The position numbers were made by a program, and so were the translations under genes. A DNA stretch of 64,000 nucleotides from contig JAJAGP010000087.1 of NCBI GenBank assembly GCA_025084515.1, positions 434,001-498,000 on the forward strand, written 5' to 3'. Below the pieces are notes generated by a model that saw only the letters and a list, made by a program, of their open reading frames with translations, did not search any database and was not told where the DNA came from. Shown one piece after another: positions 1 to 11,200 of the stretch; the first letter of the stretch is position 1; each line of letters opens with the position of its first letter. The stretch is from Ancistrus triradiatus (Eukaryota; Chordata; Actinopteri; Siluriformes; Loricariidae).

Positions 1-64
1 ATCTTTGTGTGCGATGAGGATGCCACACTCGAGCTCAGGGTCAAGACTGTGAAGTACTTTAAAG
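1..64 (+). CDS. gnpda2: Glucosamine-6-phosphate deaminase 2, penultimate coding exon (partial at window edge)
   Basis: The frame starting at base 1 reads IFVCDEDATLELRVKTVKYF then K and the first base of a glycine codon. This is the highly conserved C-terminal segment of vertebrate GNPDA1/2. The exon ends at base 64, followed by a GTATGT donor. It splices in phase to 3022, regenerating the glycine codon GGC. The enzyme converts glucosamine-6-phosphate to fructose-6-phosphate plus ammonia in the cytosol, as a hexamer. The 5' part of the gene lies outside the window. I choose gnpda2 over gnpda1 because the next exon reads LMHVHN and because the neighbour is guf1, as I recall for human 4p12. The paralogue call is inference. 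Confidence 0.9.
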
Positions 65-115
65 GTATGTTGGTGCATTCTGTGTTGAACTGACTGACTT
101 GGCAGACTAGATGTA

Positions 116-1580
116 CAGTGGGGCAAAAAAGTATTTAGTCAGCCACTGATTGTACACGTTCTCCTACTTAGAAAGATGAGAGAGGTCTGTAATTTTCATC
201 ATAGGTACACTTCAACTATGAGAGACAAAATGAGAAAATAAATCCAGGAAATCACATTGTAGGATTTTTAAAGAATTCAATTGTAAATCATGGTGGAAAA
301 TAAGTATTTGGTCACCCACAAACAAGCAAGATTTCTGGCTCTCACAGACCTGTAACTTCTTCTTTAAGAAGCTCTTCTGTCCTCCACACATTGAATTAAT
401 GGCATCTGTTTGACCTTGTTATCTGTATAAAAGACACCTATCTACAGCCTCAAACAGTCAGACTCCAAACTCAACCATGGCCAAAACCAAAGAGCTGTGG
501 AAGGACACCAGGAAGAAAATTGTAGACCTGCAGCAGGCTGGGAAGAGTGAGTCTACAATAGGCAAGCAGGTTGCTGTGAATAAATCAACTGTGGGAGCAA
601 TTGTAAGAAAATGGAAGACATACAAGACCATTGATGATCTCCCTCGATCTGGGGCACAAGATCTCATCCTGTGGGGTCAAAATGATCATGAGAACGGTGA
701 GCAAAAATCCCAGAACTACACAGAGGGACCTGATGAATGACCTGCAGAGAGCTGGGACCAAAGTAACAAAGGCTACCATCAGTAACGCACTACGCCGAGA
801 GGGACTCAGATCCTACAGTGCCAGGCGTGTCCCCCTGCTTAAGCCAGTACATGTCCAGACCTGTCTGAAGTTAGCCAGAGAGCATATGGATGATCCAGAA
901 GAGGATTGGGAGAATATCATGTGGTCAGATAAAACCAAAATGGAACTTTTTGGTAGAAACTCAACTCGTCGTGTTTGGAGGAAGAAGAATGTTGAGTTAC
1001 ATCCCAAGAACACCATACCTACTGTGAAGCATGGGGGTGGAAACATGATGCTTTGGGGCTGTATTCCTGCAAAGGGGACAGGACGACTGATCCGTGTTAA
1101 GGGAAGAATGAAGGGGGCCATGTATCGTGAGATTTTAAGCCAACACCTTCTTTCCATCAGTGAGAGCATTGAAAATGGAACGTGGCTGGGTCTTCCTGCA
1201 TGACAATGATCCCAAAACACACCGCTCGGAGTGGGTCCGTAAAAAGCATTTCAAGGTCCTGGAGTGGGCTAGTCAGTCTCCAGTCCTCAAAACCATAGAA
1301 AATTTGTGGAGGGAGTTGAAAGTCCGTGTTGCCGAGAGACAGCCCCAAAACATCACTGCTCTAGAGGAGATCTGCATGGAGGAATGGGCCAAAATACCAG
1401 CTACAGTGTGTGTAAACCTGGTCAAGACTTACAGGAAACGTTTGACCTCTGTCATTGCCAACAAAGGTTATGTTACAAAGTATTAAGTTGAAGTTTCGTT
1501 ATTGACCAAATACTTATTTTTCACCATAATTTACAATTAATAAAAAACAAAATGCTATATTGGGATTTCCTTTTTTTTTT
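116..1580 (+). mobile_element. Tc1-like DNA transposon, family A, copy 1 (3' end lost)
   Basis: The left end CAGTGGGGCAAAAAAGTATT follows a TA target dinucleotide at 114-115. A transposase relic runs from an ATG at 477 (helix-turn-helix part MAKTKELWKDTRKKIVDL) through 631-1203 to about 1486 (MEEWAKIPATVCVNLVKTYR). It needs frame changes near 640-740 and near 1200 to be continuous, so it is inactive. The right inverted repeat is missing: similarity stops in a T-tract near 1570-1582. It lies in the gnpda2 intron. Copies 2 and 3 of the family are at 26842 and 34726. Confidence 0.92.
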
Positions 1581-1589
1581 TTTTTCCCC

Positions 1590-1800
1590 ATAGGACATAC
1601 ATTCACACATTAAGGGCACTTTAGAAACTCTCAGTTAGCTTAAAACACGTCTTTGGACTGTGGGGTAAAGTCATGGGAAAACATGCAGACTCCACACAGA
1701 AAGCATCTGGGTCGCTCTATCAGCTTTGAACGCAGGACCTTTTTACTTCCTGCAGACTCCACACAGGTGGAGCCCAAGGTTGGGACTGCACCACCCATGA
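1590..1800. repeat. Possible degenerate SINE-like remnant
   Basis: This interval resembles the body of common fish SINEs, with phrases such as catgcagactccacacag occurring twice (about 1681 and 1754). No A/B-box head is preserved, so family and strand are unsure. Confidence 0.3.
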
Positions 1801-1835
1801 CTACTGTTAATACCCCAGCATCTGTTAACTATATA

Positions 1836-2902
1836 CGGTGGTACCTCGGTTCTCGACCACCTTAGAAGTCATCGAATTCGGTTCTCGATGCATTTTGGCT
1901 TGAAAAAGTGGTCTCAGTTCTCATAGTTTGCTCGGTACTTGCGCACTTGTTTGAGTTGAGTCACGTGACTCGTTTCAGCTGAAACTTGATTCACGAGTCA
2001 GTACACAGTAATCCAGGTTCATAATAGCCTTGCTCAGAGATGATCTGCACTATGTATAGTGTTTTTCTCTATTTTTACATCTACAGTACTGTATTCTTAG
2101 TGCAAATAAATCTCCGATCTCCAGAACAAGTTAACTAAAAGAGGAAGTGTTTTGAGCTTTTAATCCATTACTCCCTAAATTGCATGAGATTTTTCAACAC
2201 TTTTTAAAATAAAATAAGGATTGTGTTAATGATTTTAACACTTACTTATCATGAGGCTGAATCTCCATCTACAGGCGCCATAATGTAACTGCAGTCATTT
2301 AAGGTGGACCGGGAAATGGGAGCAAGACGTTAACTTCAGCCTCGTCTCCGCTATGATACACAAAACACTCGTTAAACTCCTCAGTTCATGTTACATTTAA
2401 TTTGTGATGTATTTGTCAGAACATATCCCCATCGTAAACCAGGGAGCACGTGTACAATACAACTCCATTAATGCATACCCAGGAAAAAATGTACTTTGAA
2501 ATTTGATACTAGAACCATGAAGTGGCCAAATTACCACCAAAATTCATAGTACAACTGTGAAGTACCGGTAATTCATGGTCAGTTCATAGTCAACCAAGTT
2601 TACAGTTGTACTATGAAATTTCAGAGTAGAACCATAAAGTGGCCAAATTACCATCAAAAATTCATAATAGAACTGTGAACTTCATGGACAAACTGTGAAA
2701 GTTCACATTAAAACTGTCAAGCAATTCACAGTTTTACTATGAGCATTCACGGTTCATTTTTTTCCTGGGTATCATGGGGGTCTGGAATGAATTGATTCAA
2801 TTGACATTATTCCTTGTGGGAAAAATTGGCTCGGTCCCCATCGTTTCCGGTTCTCGACGAGCCTTCTAGAACGAATTGGGGACTAAAACTGAGGTACTAC
2901 GG
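1836..2902. mobile_element. Mariner-type MITE, TIR GTGGTACCTCGG, copy 1
   Basis: The left end (cggtggtacctcggttct) follows TA, and the right end (aactgaggtactacgg) precedes TA. Three other copies in this window (5318, 18595, 25152) share these ends and a body with the phrase cttagtgcaaataa. There is no transposase, so it is non-autonomous. TA duplications suggest mobilisation by a Tc1/mariner-superfamily source. A different element is inserted inside it at 2476-2771. Confidence 0.8.
2476..2771. mobile_element. MITE with TACCCAGGAAAAAA inverted ends, nested in the GTGGTACC MITE
   Basis: The ends tacccaggaaaaaa and ttttttcctgggta are inverted repeats. The body contains a tandem duplication: the phrase agaaccatgaagtggccaaa at 2511 recurs with changes at 2628 (period 117). 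Comparison with the uninterrupted MITE copy at 25152-25757 shows this block is extra sequence. Superfamily not identified. Confidence 0.65.
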
Positions 2903-3021
2903 TACCTCTATTCCCTACCTGGTGTGAATTATCCAGTGACTTGTCCACAGCTCCGCCTTAAGGTACGAAAACGGACCCTTGTCATTCCTCAGAACTACCG
3001 TAAATATCTTCTCTTTTCCAG

Positions 3022-3086
3022 GCCTGATGCATGTTCACAATCAGTTAGTGGAGCCGATGCACAGCACGAAGGACTATGTGAATTAG
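3022..3086 (+). CDS. gnpda2: Glucosamine-6-phosphate deaminase 2, terminal coding exon
   Basis: A pyrimidine-rich acceptor (ctcttttccag) ends at 3021. The exon completes the split glycine codon and reads LMHVHNQLVEPMHSTKDYVN before a TAG stop at 3084-3086. The family's C-terminus is LMHVHN followed by a short variable tail, so length and position fit. The intron before it (65-3021) carries a Tc1-like element and a nested MITE pair but both splice sites are canonical. Transcription runs toward guf1, whose stop codon is about 2.0 kb further right on the other strand. Confidence 0.92.
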
Positions 3087-4081
3087 GGATGGGATCAGGC
3101 AACATTGTACACCTCAACGAAACCGGTTTGCATCAGTTTGAAGTAATGGATGACCGCAGCCTCCGAGCTTCATAAAGGTGGCCAGAGCGACCGTGTTCCT
3201 GCGATGTGTAGAGGTTTTCTGACACACTCCAGTAATGCAACTGAAAACTCATTTGTGCCAATCTCAAACTGTTGAGAAGGGAAGTGTTATGAAGGATATG
3301 CGTTTAGGGATTTCTCATAAATCAGTTTTGGCATTTCACTGTTACCGAGTAGAGATTTATTACTTACATAAAACACTATTTATGTTACTTGAGACATTTA
3401 GGGTCTGTAATAACACACCATGTTCTTTGTGCTATCATTTGAAGTCAATATAAATTGTTACTTGTAGGGGGGAAAAGGTCAACACTTTTCTGTTTAGTCG
3501 TTTATTTGAACTTCAGGTCAGTTTACATGTTTGATCTTGTTACCTAACGTGTCTGGTTTCTGATCACTTCAGATCCTTACACTCAGTGATGGTACCTGCT
3601 TAAAGTTCCAGCTGCTTATGCTTTAGTCTTGTATACATTTTCCTCATGGTTTAACCAGGTTTTAGAAAAAAAAATTTCTAAACTTACTTTATTTCAGATC
3701 ACTTTTTCACATCAGATTCCTGTTTCCCACGAGCAGTCTGAGAGAATAAACCTGCACTTGCAGCTCTACACTAGTGTGTAATCTACATTTTTATCTATAA
3801 CTGATTCACCAGTTATGTCATATCAGGTGTGCTTTATGAAAACTACAGGTACACGTTCACTTTCGGATAAGCTTCATCATGCCACAGTGCTCAGTAATGA
3901 GGGTGCTGCTGTGAAATGTACAACTCTTGCAGGTGACAGCAGTACAGGCTTGGAAGATTAGTATGATGGGAAGTAATGTATTATTCTTGTGAATGTTTGC
4001 ATTACATACACTGTGTGTGTATTTGGGACCAACAACAGCATTCAAACTTCTTTTCTAAACGTACCTTTAAAGTACACTTGG
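3087..4081 (+). other. gnpda2 3' UTR and downstream sequence
   Basis: No further coding exon is seen after the gnpda2 stop. A good AATAAA lies at 3745-3750. The rest is AT-rich single-copy-looking sequence without a recognisable element. Confidence 0.5.
3745..3750 (+). promoter_or_regulatory. Candidate gnpda2 polyadenylation signal
   Basis: AATAAA lies 659 bases after the gnpda2 stop and is the first canonical hexamer on this strand that I noticed downstream of it. No transcript evidence is available here. Confidence 0.4.
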
Positions 4082-4250
4082 AGCATTTAGCAGACGCCCT
4101 TATCTAGAGCGACATACAATCTTACAATCCAAGCAATTGTGGGTTAAAGGCCTTGCTGAAGGACCCAACACTGGCAACTTGGCATAGGTGGGATTTCAAC
4201 CCTGGACTTTCTGGTCAATAGTCCAGTACCTTAACCCCTAGGCTACCACA
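4082..4250 (-). repeat. V-SINE copy between gnpda2 and guf1
   Basis: Read on the - strand it begins with a tRNA-like head (tgtggtagcctaggggttaa), has a B-box-like ggttgaaatccc, and ends with the V-SINE central motif (gataagggcgtctgctaaat). The + strand copy at 13779-13977 matches along its length. Confidence 0.8.
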
Positions 4251-5081
4251 GTTAAATGATAAGTACCTGGTCTTGTAGTCTGATGCAGAAATAATGTCAG
4301 TCACTTAACACTTAATTTCCTAATTAATGGACATTTATTATTCCTGTTCTGGTAGCAACAATCAGCACTATACGCTTCCGTATTTTACTTCACTTCTTGT
4401 TTGTGTTTATGGATGGGCTCTTTAATTAGTAGTTCCTTTAAGTATGAAACCTGGATTTATTGGGAGATTCTCTGGACTTCAGTATTTCTGAATAAACTGA
4501 ACCTCTGAAAGAGCTTGGATTCACCTCATTAGTATACATGAACCAGCTGTCAAGAGATTTGCACAAATCTTTCATATTGTATTTCCTTGCTCCTGCCTTT
4601 ATGGATGACAAATAAACTTGGTTTAGATACCTTTCTTTGAATAAGTTATTTATACAAAACATAAATCACATACTCTCTTGCATTTAAGAGTTTCAAGTAC
4701 TCAGTGCAGGTGAGGCCATTGTGATGAAATGGTTTTTAAATATGCTTACGTTATTTAAGTACATAAAACTGCTAAATTCTAAAAGGAAACACTGACTTTT
4801 AACTTCGGACATTTATATATCGTTTGCATGCAGTTTCCTTTTGACAATACCCTTTGTATTTACATTAGAGGTGCATAAAAAAACTGCGTGACCAGGGTAA
4901 CGTCCATTTCGGTCAACGTCATGTTTCACAGGATGTAATGCGGCTGTAAATGGTGCTATATACTAGTTACATCTGTAAAGTTGTAGCAGCAGTTTATATC
5001 AGCACCTACTGCACACATTCATGAGCTTTCACATCTCAGAGACTGACTGTTGTGCTGCGTATAGAGTTTCGATTTTAGCAT
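4251..5081 (-). other. guf1 3' UTR / intergenic interval
   Basis: The interval between the SINE and the guf1 stop has no coding signal. On the - strand an AATAAA at 4456-4461 could end the guf1 transcript. Confidence 0.4.
4456..4461 (-). promoter_or_regulatory. Candidate guf1 polyadenylation signal
   Basis: TTTATT on the + strand, AATAAA on the coding strand, about 620 bases beyond the guf1 stop. Position only, no transcript evidence. Confidence 0.3.
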
Positions 5082-5210
5082 CTACTTTCGTTTAAGGACG
5101 TTAATGAAGGCGTCTTTGGGGACGTCGATGTTTCCGATGCGCCTCATTTTCTTCTTGCCCTCCGCTTGCCGTTTCAACAGCTTCATTTTCCGTGTGATAT
5201 CTCCACCATA
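5082..5210 (-). CDS. guf1: guf1 exon 17, terminal (residues 646-687 and stop)
   Basis: YGGDITRKMKLLKRQAEGKK KMRRIGNIDVPKDAFINVLK RK, then TAG at 5084-5082. This Lys-rich tail is the standard end of LepA/Guf1. Acceptor cctcacag. Confidence 0.95.
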   Translation of the reverse strand, partial: YGGDITRKMKLLKRQAEGKKKMRRIGNIDVPKDAFINVLKRK

Positions 5211-8200
5211 CTGTGAGGAACATCAGAACTGGAATCAGTACAAACATGTATACAATATAAAAATAAATAAACAAGTAAATGGCATGGTGGCATAGCAGTT
5301 TGTGCTGTTGCATCAAAGCTCCCGAGACCACTTTGGAACTCGTCGAATTCAGTTCTCGACGGATTTGGCTAGTAAAATGAATCGGTTCTCATCGTTTGTT
5401 TGGTGCTAGGCGCACTTGCTTAAACTTTCATGAGTCAAGCCACATGACTCATTTCAGCCGAAACTTGATTCACGATTCAGTACACCGTGATTCAGTTTCA
5501 CAAGAGCCCTTGCTCAGTGAAGATCCCCGCTGTGTTTATTGTGTTTTTCTTTATTTTTTACATGTACAGTACTATGTTCTTAGTGCAAATAAGTCTCCAT
5601 GGGTCCTAAAAAGGTTAGTTTGTTAAATGTCGCTATCTGCATCAATGGCCATTTCAGCAACACACACAAGGTTACATAGTCATATATATATATATATATA
5701 TATCTATATATATATATACACACTCAGATCGGGCCAATTAAGAGTAATCAATTAACCTAATGATTTGGAATGGCCAAGTCAAAGCCCTGACCTTAAGCCA
5801 ATTGAAATGTTGTGGAAGGACCTGAAGCGAGCAGTTAATGTGAGGAAACCCACCAACATCCCAGAGGTGAAGCTGTTCTGTATGGAGGAATGGGCTAAAA
5901 TTCCTCCAAGCCGGTGCGCAGGACTGATCAACAGCTACAGGAAACGTTTAGTTGCAGTTATTGCTGCACAGGGGGGGTCACACCAGATACTGAAAGCAAA
6001 GGTTCACATACTTTTGCTACTCACTAATATGTAATATTGGATCATTTTCCACAATAAATAAATGACCAAGTATAATATTTTTGTCTCATTTGTTTAACTG
6101 GGTTCTCTCTATCTACTTTTAGGACTTGTGTGAAAATTTGATGTTGTTTTAGGTCATATTTATGTAGAAAATTCTAAAGGGTTCATAAACTTTTAAGCAC
6201 CACTGTAAAACATAAGGAATATTGACATTTTGGATACAGCCCATAACTTCGTGTCAAGCAGGGAAAAGGTAATTAAAAGCGTTAAAAAAGGTTATCATCA
6301 CTAAAATATTAATTCACTAACGTTAACAGACCTAAATATTCATTCATTTCCAGGCCGATGAGTAAATCCTTATTAAATATGGTCCCAAGAAAAGTCCTGT
6401 TGTTTTCATTTCCTTCAGAGCCAGTCTTAGTTCAAAAGCCGCCAAGCATTAACAGTAGTGGATGACAAATCACTCGATGTAATCCAGACACTTAATACAC
6501 ATGAAATGATCAAAATGGTAAACATTCTGTTATACAGGCAAAACAATGAAACTTACACATTTTGCCAGAACATTTTTTCTGTATGCTTTGATCCTGATGG
6601 CACACAAACAGAAATGTTACAAAAACTACATACAACTTTTATGGCATTTTTAAAAAGATGACCATCAACACTCACGTCTCCCTGGCAATAATTTTGCTAC
6701 CAATGGCTGCTTGCACAGCAATCTCAAACATCTGTCTGGGGATGGAGTCCTTTAGCCTCTCACACATGGCCTTTCCCGTGATATAGGCTCGGTCTCTTAA
6801 AGGAGCAAAAAGTAAGGGTTTCTCATTACATCAATGCAGCTTCTATTTCCACCATGCATCCTTTACTCTGTTCTCTAATGGTCAGGACCCCCACAGATCA
6901 GGACCCATTTGGGTGGTGGATCATTTTCAGCATTGCAGTGACACTGACGTGGTGGTGGTGTGTTAATGTGTGTTGTGCTGGTAAGAGTGGATCAGACACA
7001 GCAGTGCTGCTGGAGTTTTTAAACACCTCAGTGTCACTGCTGAACTGAAAATAGTCCACCAACCAAAAATGTCTAGCCACCAGCATCCTGTGAGCACCGG
7101 TGAAGGATTAGCAGATGACTAACAAACTGCTACTGTCTCTGACTTTTCATCTACAAGGTGGAGCAATCTGTTAGATGTGTCTAATAGGGTCCACAGTGAG
7201 TGAACACAGTGTTTACAAACTCCAGCAGCACTGCTGTACCCGATCCAATTGTACCAGCAATACACACAGTAACACCACCACATCAGTTTCACTGCAGTGC
7301 TGAGAATGATCCACCATCCCAATAGTACCTGCTCTGTGGTGGTCGCGGAAAAAATCAAACAACAGAAACGTAAACTAGAATGAATGAAGTAAGAACTATT
7401 GAAACTTAGGTACCTTGTATAAGAATATGAAACACTTAGAAGTAATATATGCCATATGTGAATTACACTGTCTAAATAAGGCTTTTGTTTAAAGTTTAAC
7501 GCTGTTTGACTCTGCAAATCTACTAAAAGTGATATAAATACACTGCTCAAAAAATAAAGGGAACACTTAAACAACACAATATAACTCCAAGTAAATCAAA
7601 CTCCTTTGAAATCAAACTGTCCACTTAGGAAGCAACACTGATTGACAATCAATTTCACATGCTGTTGTGCAAATGGAATAGACAACAGGTGGAAATTATC
7701 AGCAAGACACACTCAATAAAGGAGTGGTTCTGCAGGTGAGGACCACAGACCACTTCTCAGTACCTATGCTTTCTGGCTGATGTTTTGGTCACTTTTGAAT
7801 GTTGGTGGTGCTTTCACACTCGTGGTAGCATGAGACGCACTCTACAACCCACACAAGTGGCTCAGGTAATGCAGCTCATCCATGATGGCACATCAATGCG
7901 AGCTGTGGCAAGAAGGATTGCTGTGTCTGTCAGCGTAGTGACCAGAGGCTGGAGGCGCTACCAGGAGACAGGCCAGTACACCCGGAGAAGTGAAGGATTC
8001 CGTAGATGGGGGGGGACAACAAAACAACGAAGCAGGTCGCTAACCTCCGCCGTGTGCAAGGAGGAACAGGAGGAGTACTGCCAGAGCCCTGCAAAATGAC
8101 CTCCAGCAGGACACAAATGTGCATGTGTCTGCACAAACGGTTAGAATCTGACTCCATGAGCATGGTATGAGGGCCCGACATCCACAGATGGGGGCTGTGC

Positions 8201-11200
8201 TCACAGCCCAACACCGTGCAGGACACTTGGCATTTTCCAGAGAACACCAGGATTGGCAAATTCGCCAGTGGCGCCCTGTGCTCTTCACAGATGAAAGCAG
8301 GTTCACACTGAGCACGTGACAGACATGACAGAGTCTGGAGACGCCGTGGAGAGCGATCTGCTGCCTGCAACATCCTTCAGCATGACCGGTTTGGCAGTGG
8401 GTCAGCAATGGTGTGGGGTGGCATTTCTTTGGAGGGCCGCACAGCCCTCCATGTGCTCGCCAGAGATAGCCTGACTGCCATTAGGTACCGAGATGAAATC
8501 CTCAGACCCCTTGTGAGACCATATACTGGTGCGGTTGGCCCTAGGTTCCTCCTAATGCAGGACAATGCTAGACCTCATGTGGCTGGAGTGTGTCAGCAGT
8601 TCCTGCAAGATGAAGGCATTAAGATAGGACTGGCCCAACCGTTCCCCGGACCTGAAATCCGATTGAGCACATCTGGGACATAATGTCTCGCTCCATCCAC
8701 CAACGTCACGTTGCACCACAGACTGTCCAGGAGTTGGCGGATGCTTTAGTCCAGGTCTGGGAGGAGATCCCTCAGGAGACCATCCGCCACCTCATCAGGA
8801 GCATGCCCAGGCGTTGTAGGGAGGTCATACAGGCACGTGGAGGCCACACACAATACTGAGCCTCATTTTGACCTGTTTTAAGGACATTACATCAAAGTTG
8901 GATCAGCCTGTAGTGTTTTTCCACTTTAATTTTGTGTGTGACTCCAAATCCAGGCCTCCATTGGTTAATAAATTTGATTTCCATTGATGATTTTTGTGTG
9001 ATTTTGTTGTCAGCACATTCAACTTTGTACAGAATAAAGATTTCAATGAGAATATTTCATTCATTCAGATCTAGGATGTGTTATTTGAGTGTTCCCTTTA
9101 TTTTTTGAGCAGTTTACTTAGCCACAAATACGCAGTGTGTTCCGAGTCCGTTAGCCTGTTAGAGTCTGTAACTTGTTAAATTGTATCTTACTTGTGAACA
9201 ATACTGGTAAGCTCTTCCACTGGTTTTCCATTCAGCAAGAAATCAATCTTAATCAGTTCAGCAGGCTCGTAGCCCGCATCCTCATAGTCGAAGCTGGAGA
9301 AGGGAAATTAGATTGTGGTGTGAAACCAAGTGCCAGCTCAGTTCCTTTTTAAGTTTATACATGAACAGTTTTGTATGCTAATCTGATGTCAAATCTATCA
9401 ATAGCATTACCTAGCATACCCCGAGGACATGGACTTCAGCTCGTCATAAAAATCCAGCACAATTTCATTCAGAGGGAACAGATACTGCATCATCACTCGA
9501 TGGTCGTCAATGTAAACCATGTTCTTCTGAATGGCTCTGCGGCTCTGAACATGAGATTACACAAGAATGTGTTAGCAGACATTTAAAATAATGCTGTTTT
9601 TTGTCATTACCTTATCAGAACACAATTAAAAAGAACATATTTTTAAGATTCTGGACACACTGAACACATTTCCGCGTAACCCTGCATTTTCCTTATTAGG
9701 GTTATGGGGCCTAAAGCATGTATCCCTGGAAAACACAGGGAGCAGTCATTAGTGTGCCCTAAATAGGATGCCGGTCAATCACAGTAAAGGTTGCTATCGC
9801 AGCACTGGGGTAATGATCCCCCAACAGGCATCCAATCCCTTTGACACAGCCAATGGCAACTGAATGTGACGTGCAACCTGTCAGAAAGCCACTAGGACTA
9901 AAACTGAGGTCCCTTTGCTGGTGAGCTAGAGTACTGGATCACTGCACTACCCGAACACCATATTGAACACTTTCATCTGTTTAATTTAATCTGACCTCCA
10001 ATAGAAAACCTCTATAATGCATGATAATAAAAAAAATGCCAGTAATACCTGACAGAGGCTCATGACTTTGCCAGTATAGTCCTCGGGGGTGATGATAGTT
10101 CCTATCACCATGGGCTCCTGGTACTCCACCACATGTGTCTTCTCAGGAAACTGGGCTGGGTTTACTATGGTCACCACCTCCTCCCCATACTCCTACACAG
10201 TGACACAGTCAATACACCTGTTTCCACAATACACCTGTTTAATGCAAATTCATGCTTTTAACAACTGTTTGATGGTGTGAAAAATATGCCATGAAAGTTA
10301 TCTAAGCAGGACTTGAAATAAACACTGTCATACCTGCAAAAAACATAAACGTGGCTCCTATCAGACCATGTCATTTCAACTGGAGCCACCATTCAAAACC
10401 AAAAGAAGACAAGCATCAATACTCTATATTTGCACCCAGCTGGTGGAATGAACTTCTTAAGTCTTTTGCACTTTTCAAAAGGCAACTAAAGACTCAGCTT
10501 TTCACTCAGCGACAGGGGTGAATCTCTACTTATTTTCTTATGATTTTTTTTTTTCTGAAGTGTAAACAATGCACATTTTCTTGAATAAGCGTTTAAACAA
10601 ACAAAAAACTTCAGTTCCCTGCAATTAAAATAAACAACTAGAAACAGGTTTACAATTGTAAACACAATGCTTTATTGTGGCTTCACCATGTATTTACTGA
10701 AATTAAAAACATTCCTTTTTAATTCCTGAAGAATTACAGTTCAAAATAATGTGTACTCTTCTTGTATAAAAATGTAAACAAAAATAATCATAGTCCACTG
10801 CAATAATGAAAAAAAAAAGTTTTTGTCCCATTCTTCTCATACAGAGTTTTAAGGTTGTATGGGAGCATAACGCATGTGCGCCCTCTGGTGTTCAAAACTG
10901 CAATTTGCAATAGATGACGCATATGACAAAACTACTTTTATTGTTCCTTTCTTATTAATCCGTTGTTCTTGGCAGTAGGCTATTTTTTACACTAGTATCA
11001 GATAATGTCTACCAAGAAGAATACAAAGCACATCTGTAAGTTTAAATAACTGTGTCCGCTAAGTGCTATTAATGTTACATGAAATGTAAATCAACCATCT
11101 TACTAAGTAATCTAGCTCGAGTGTTAATCCCTCAAAAATGTTAATTAACACTCACCAGCCACTTGTGCAGATTTTAAAAGCTGGTGTGAAATCTTGTAAA

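Noticed and set aside
5101..5331. Frames on both strands overlapping the last guf1 exon
   Set aside because: They are shadows of exon 17. The true frame ends at the TAG at 5084-5082.
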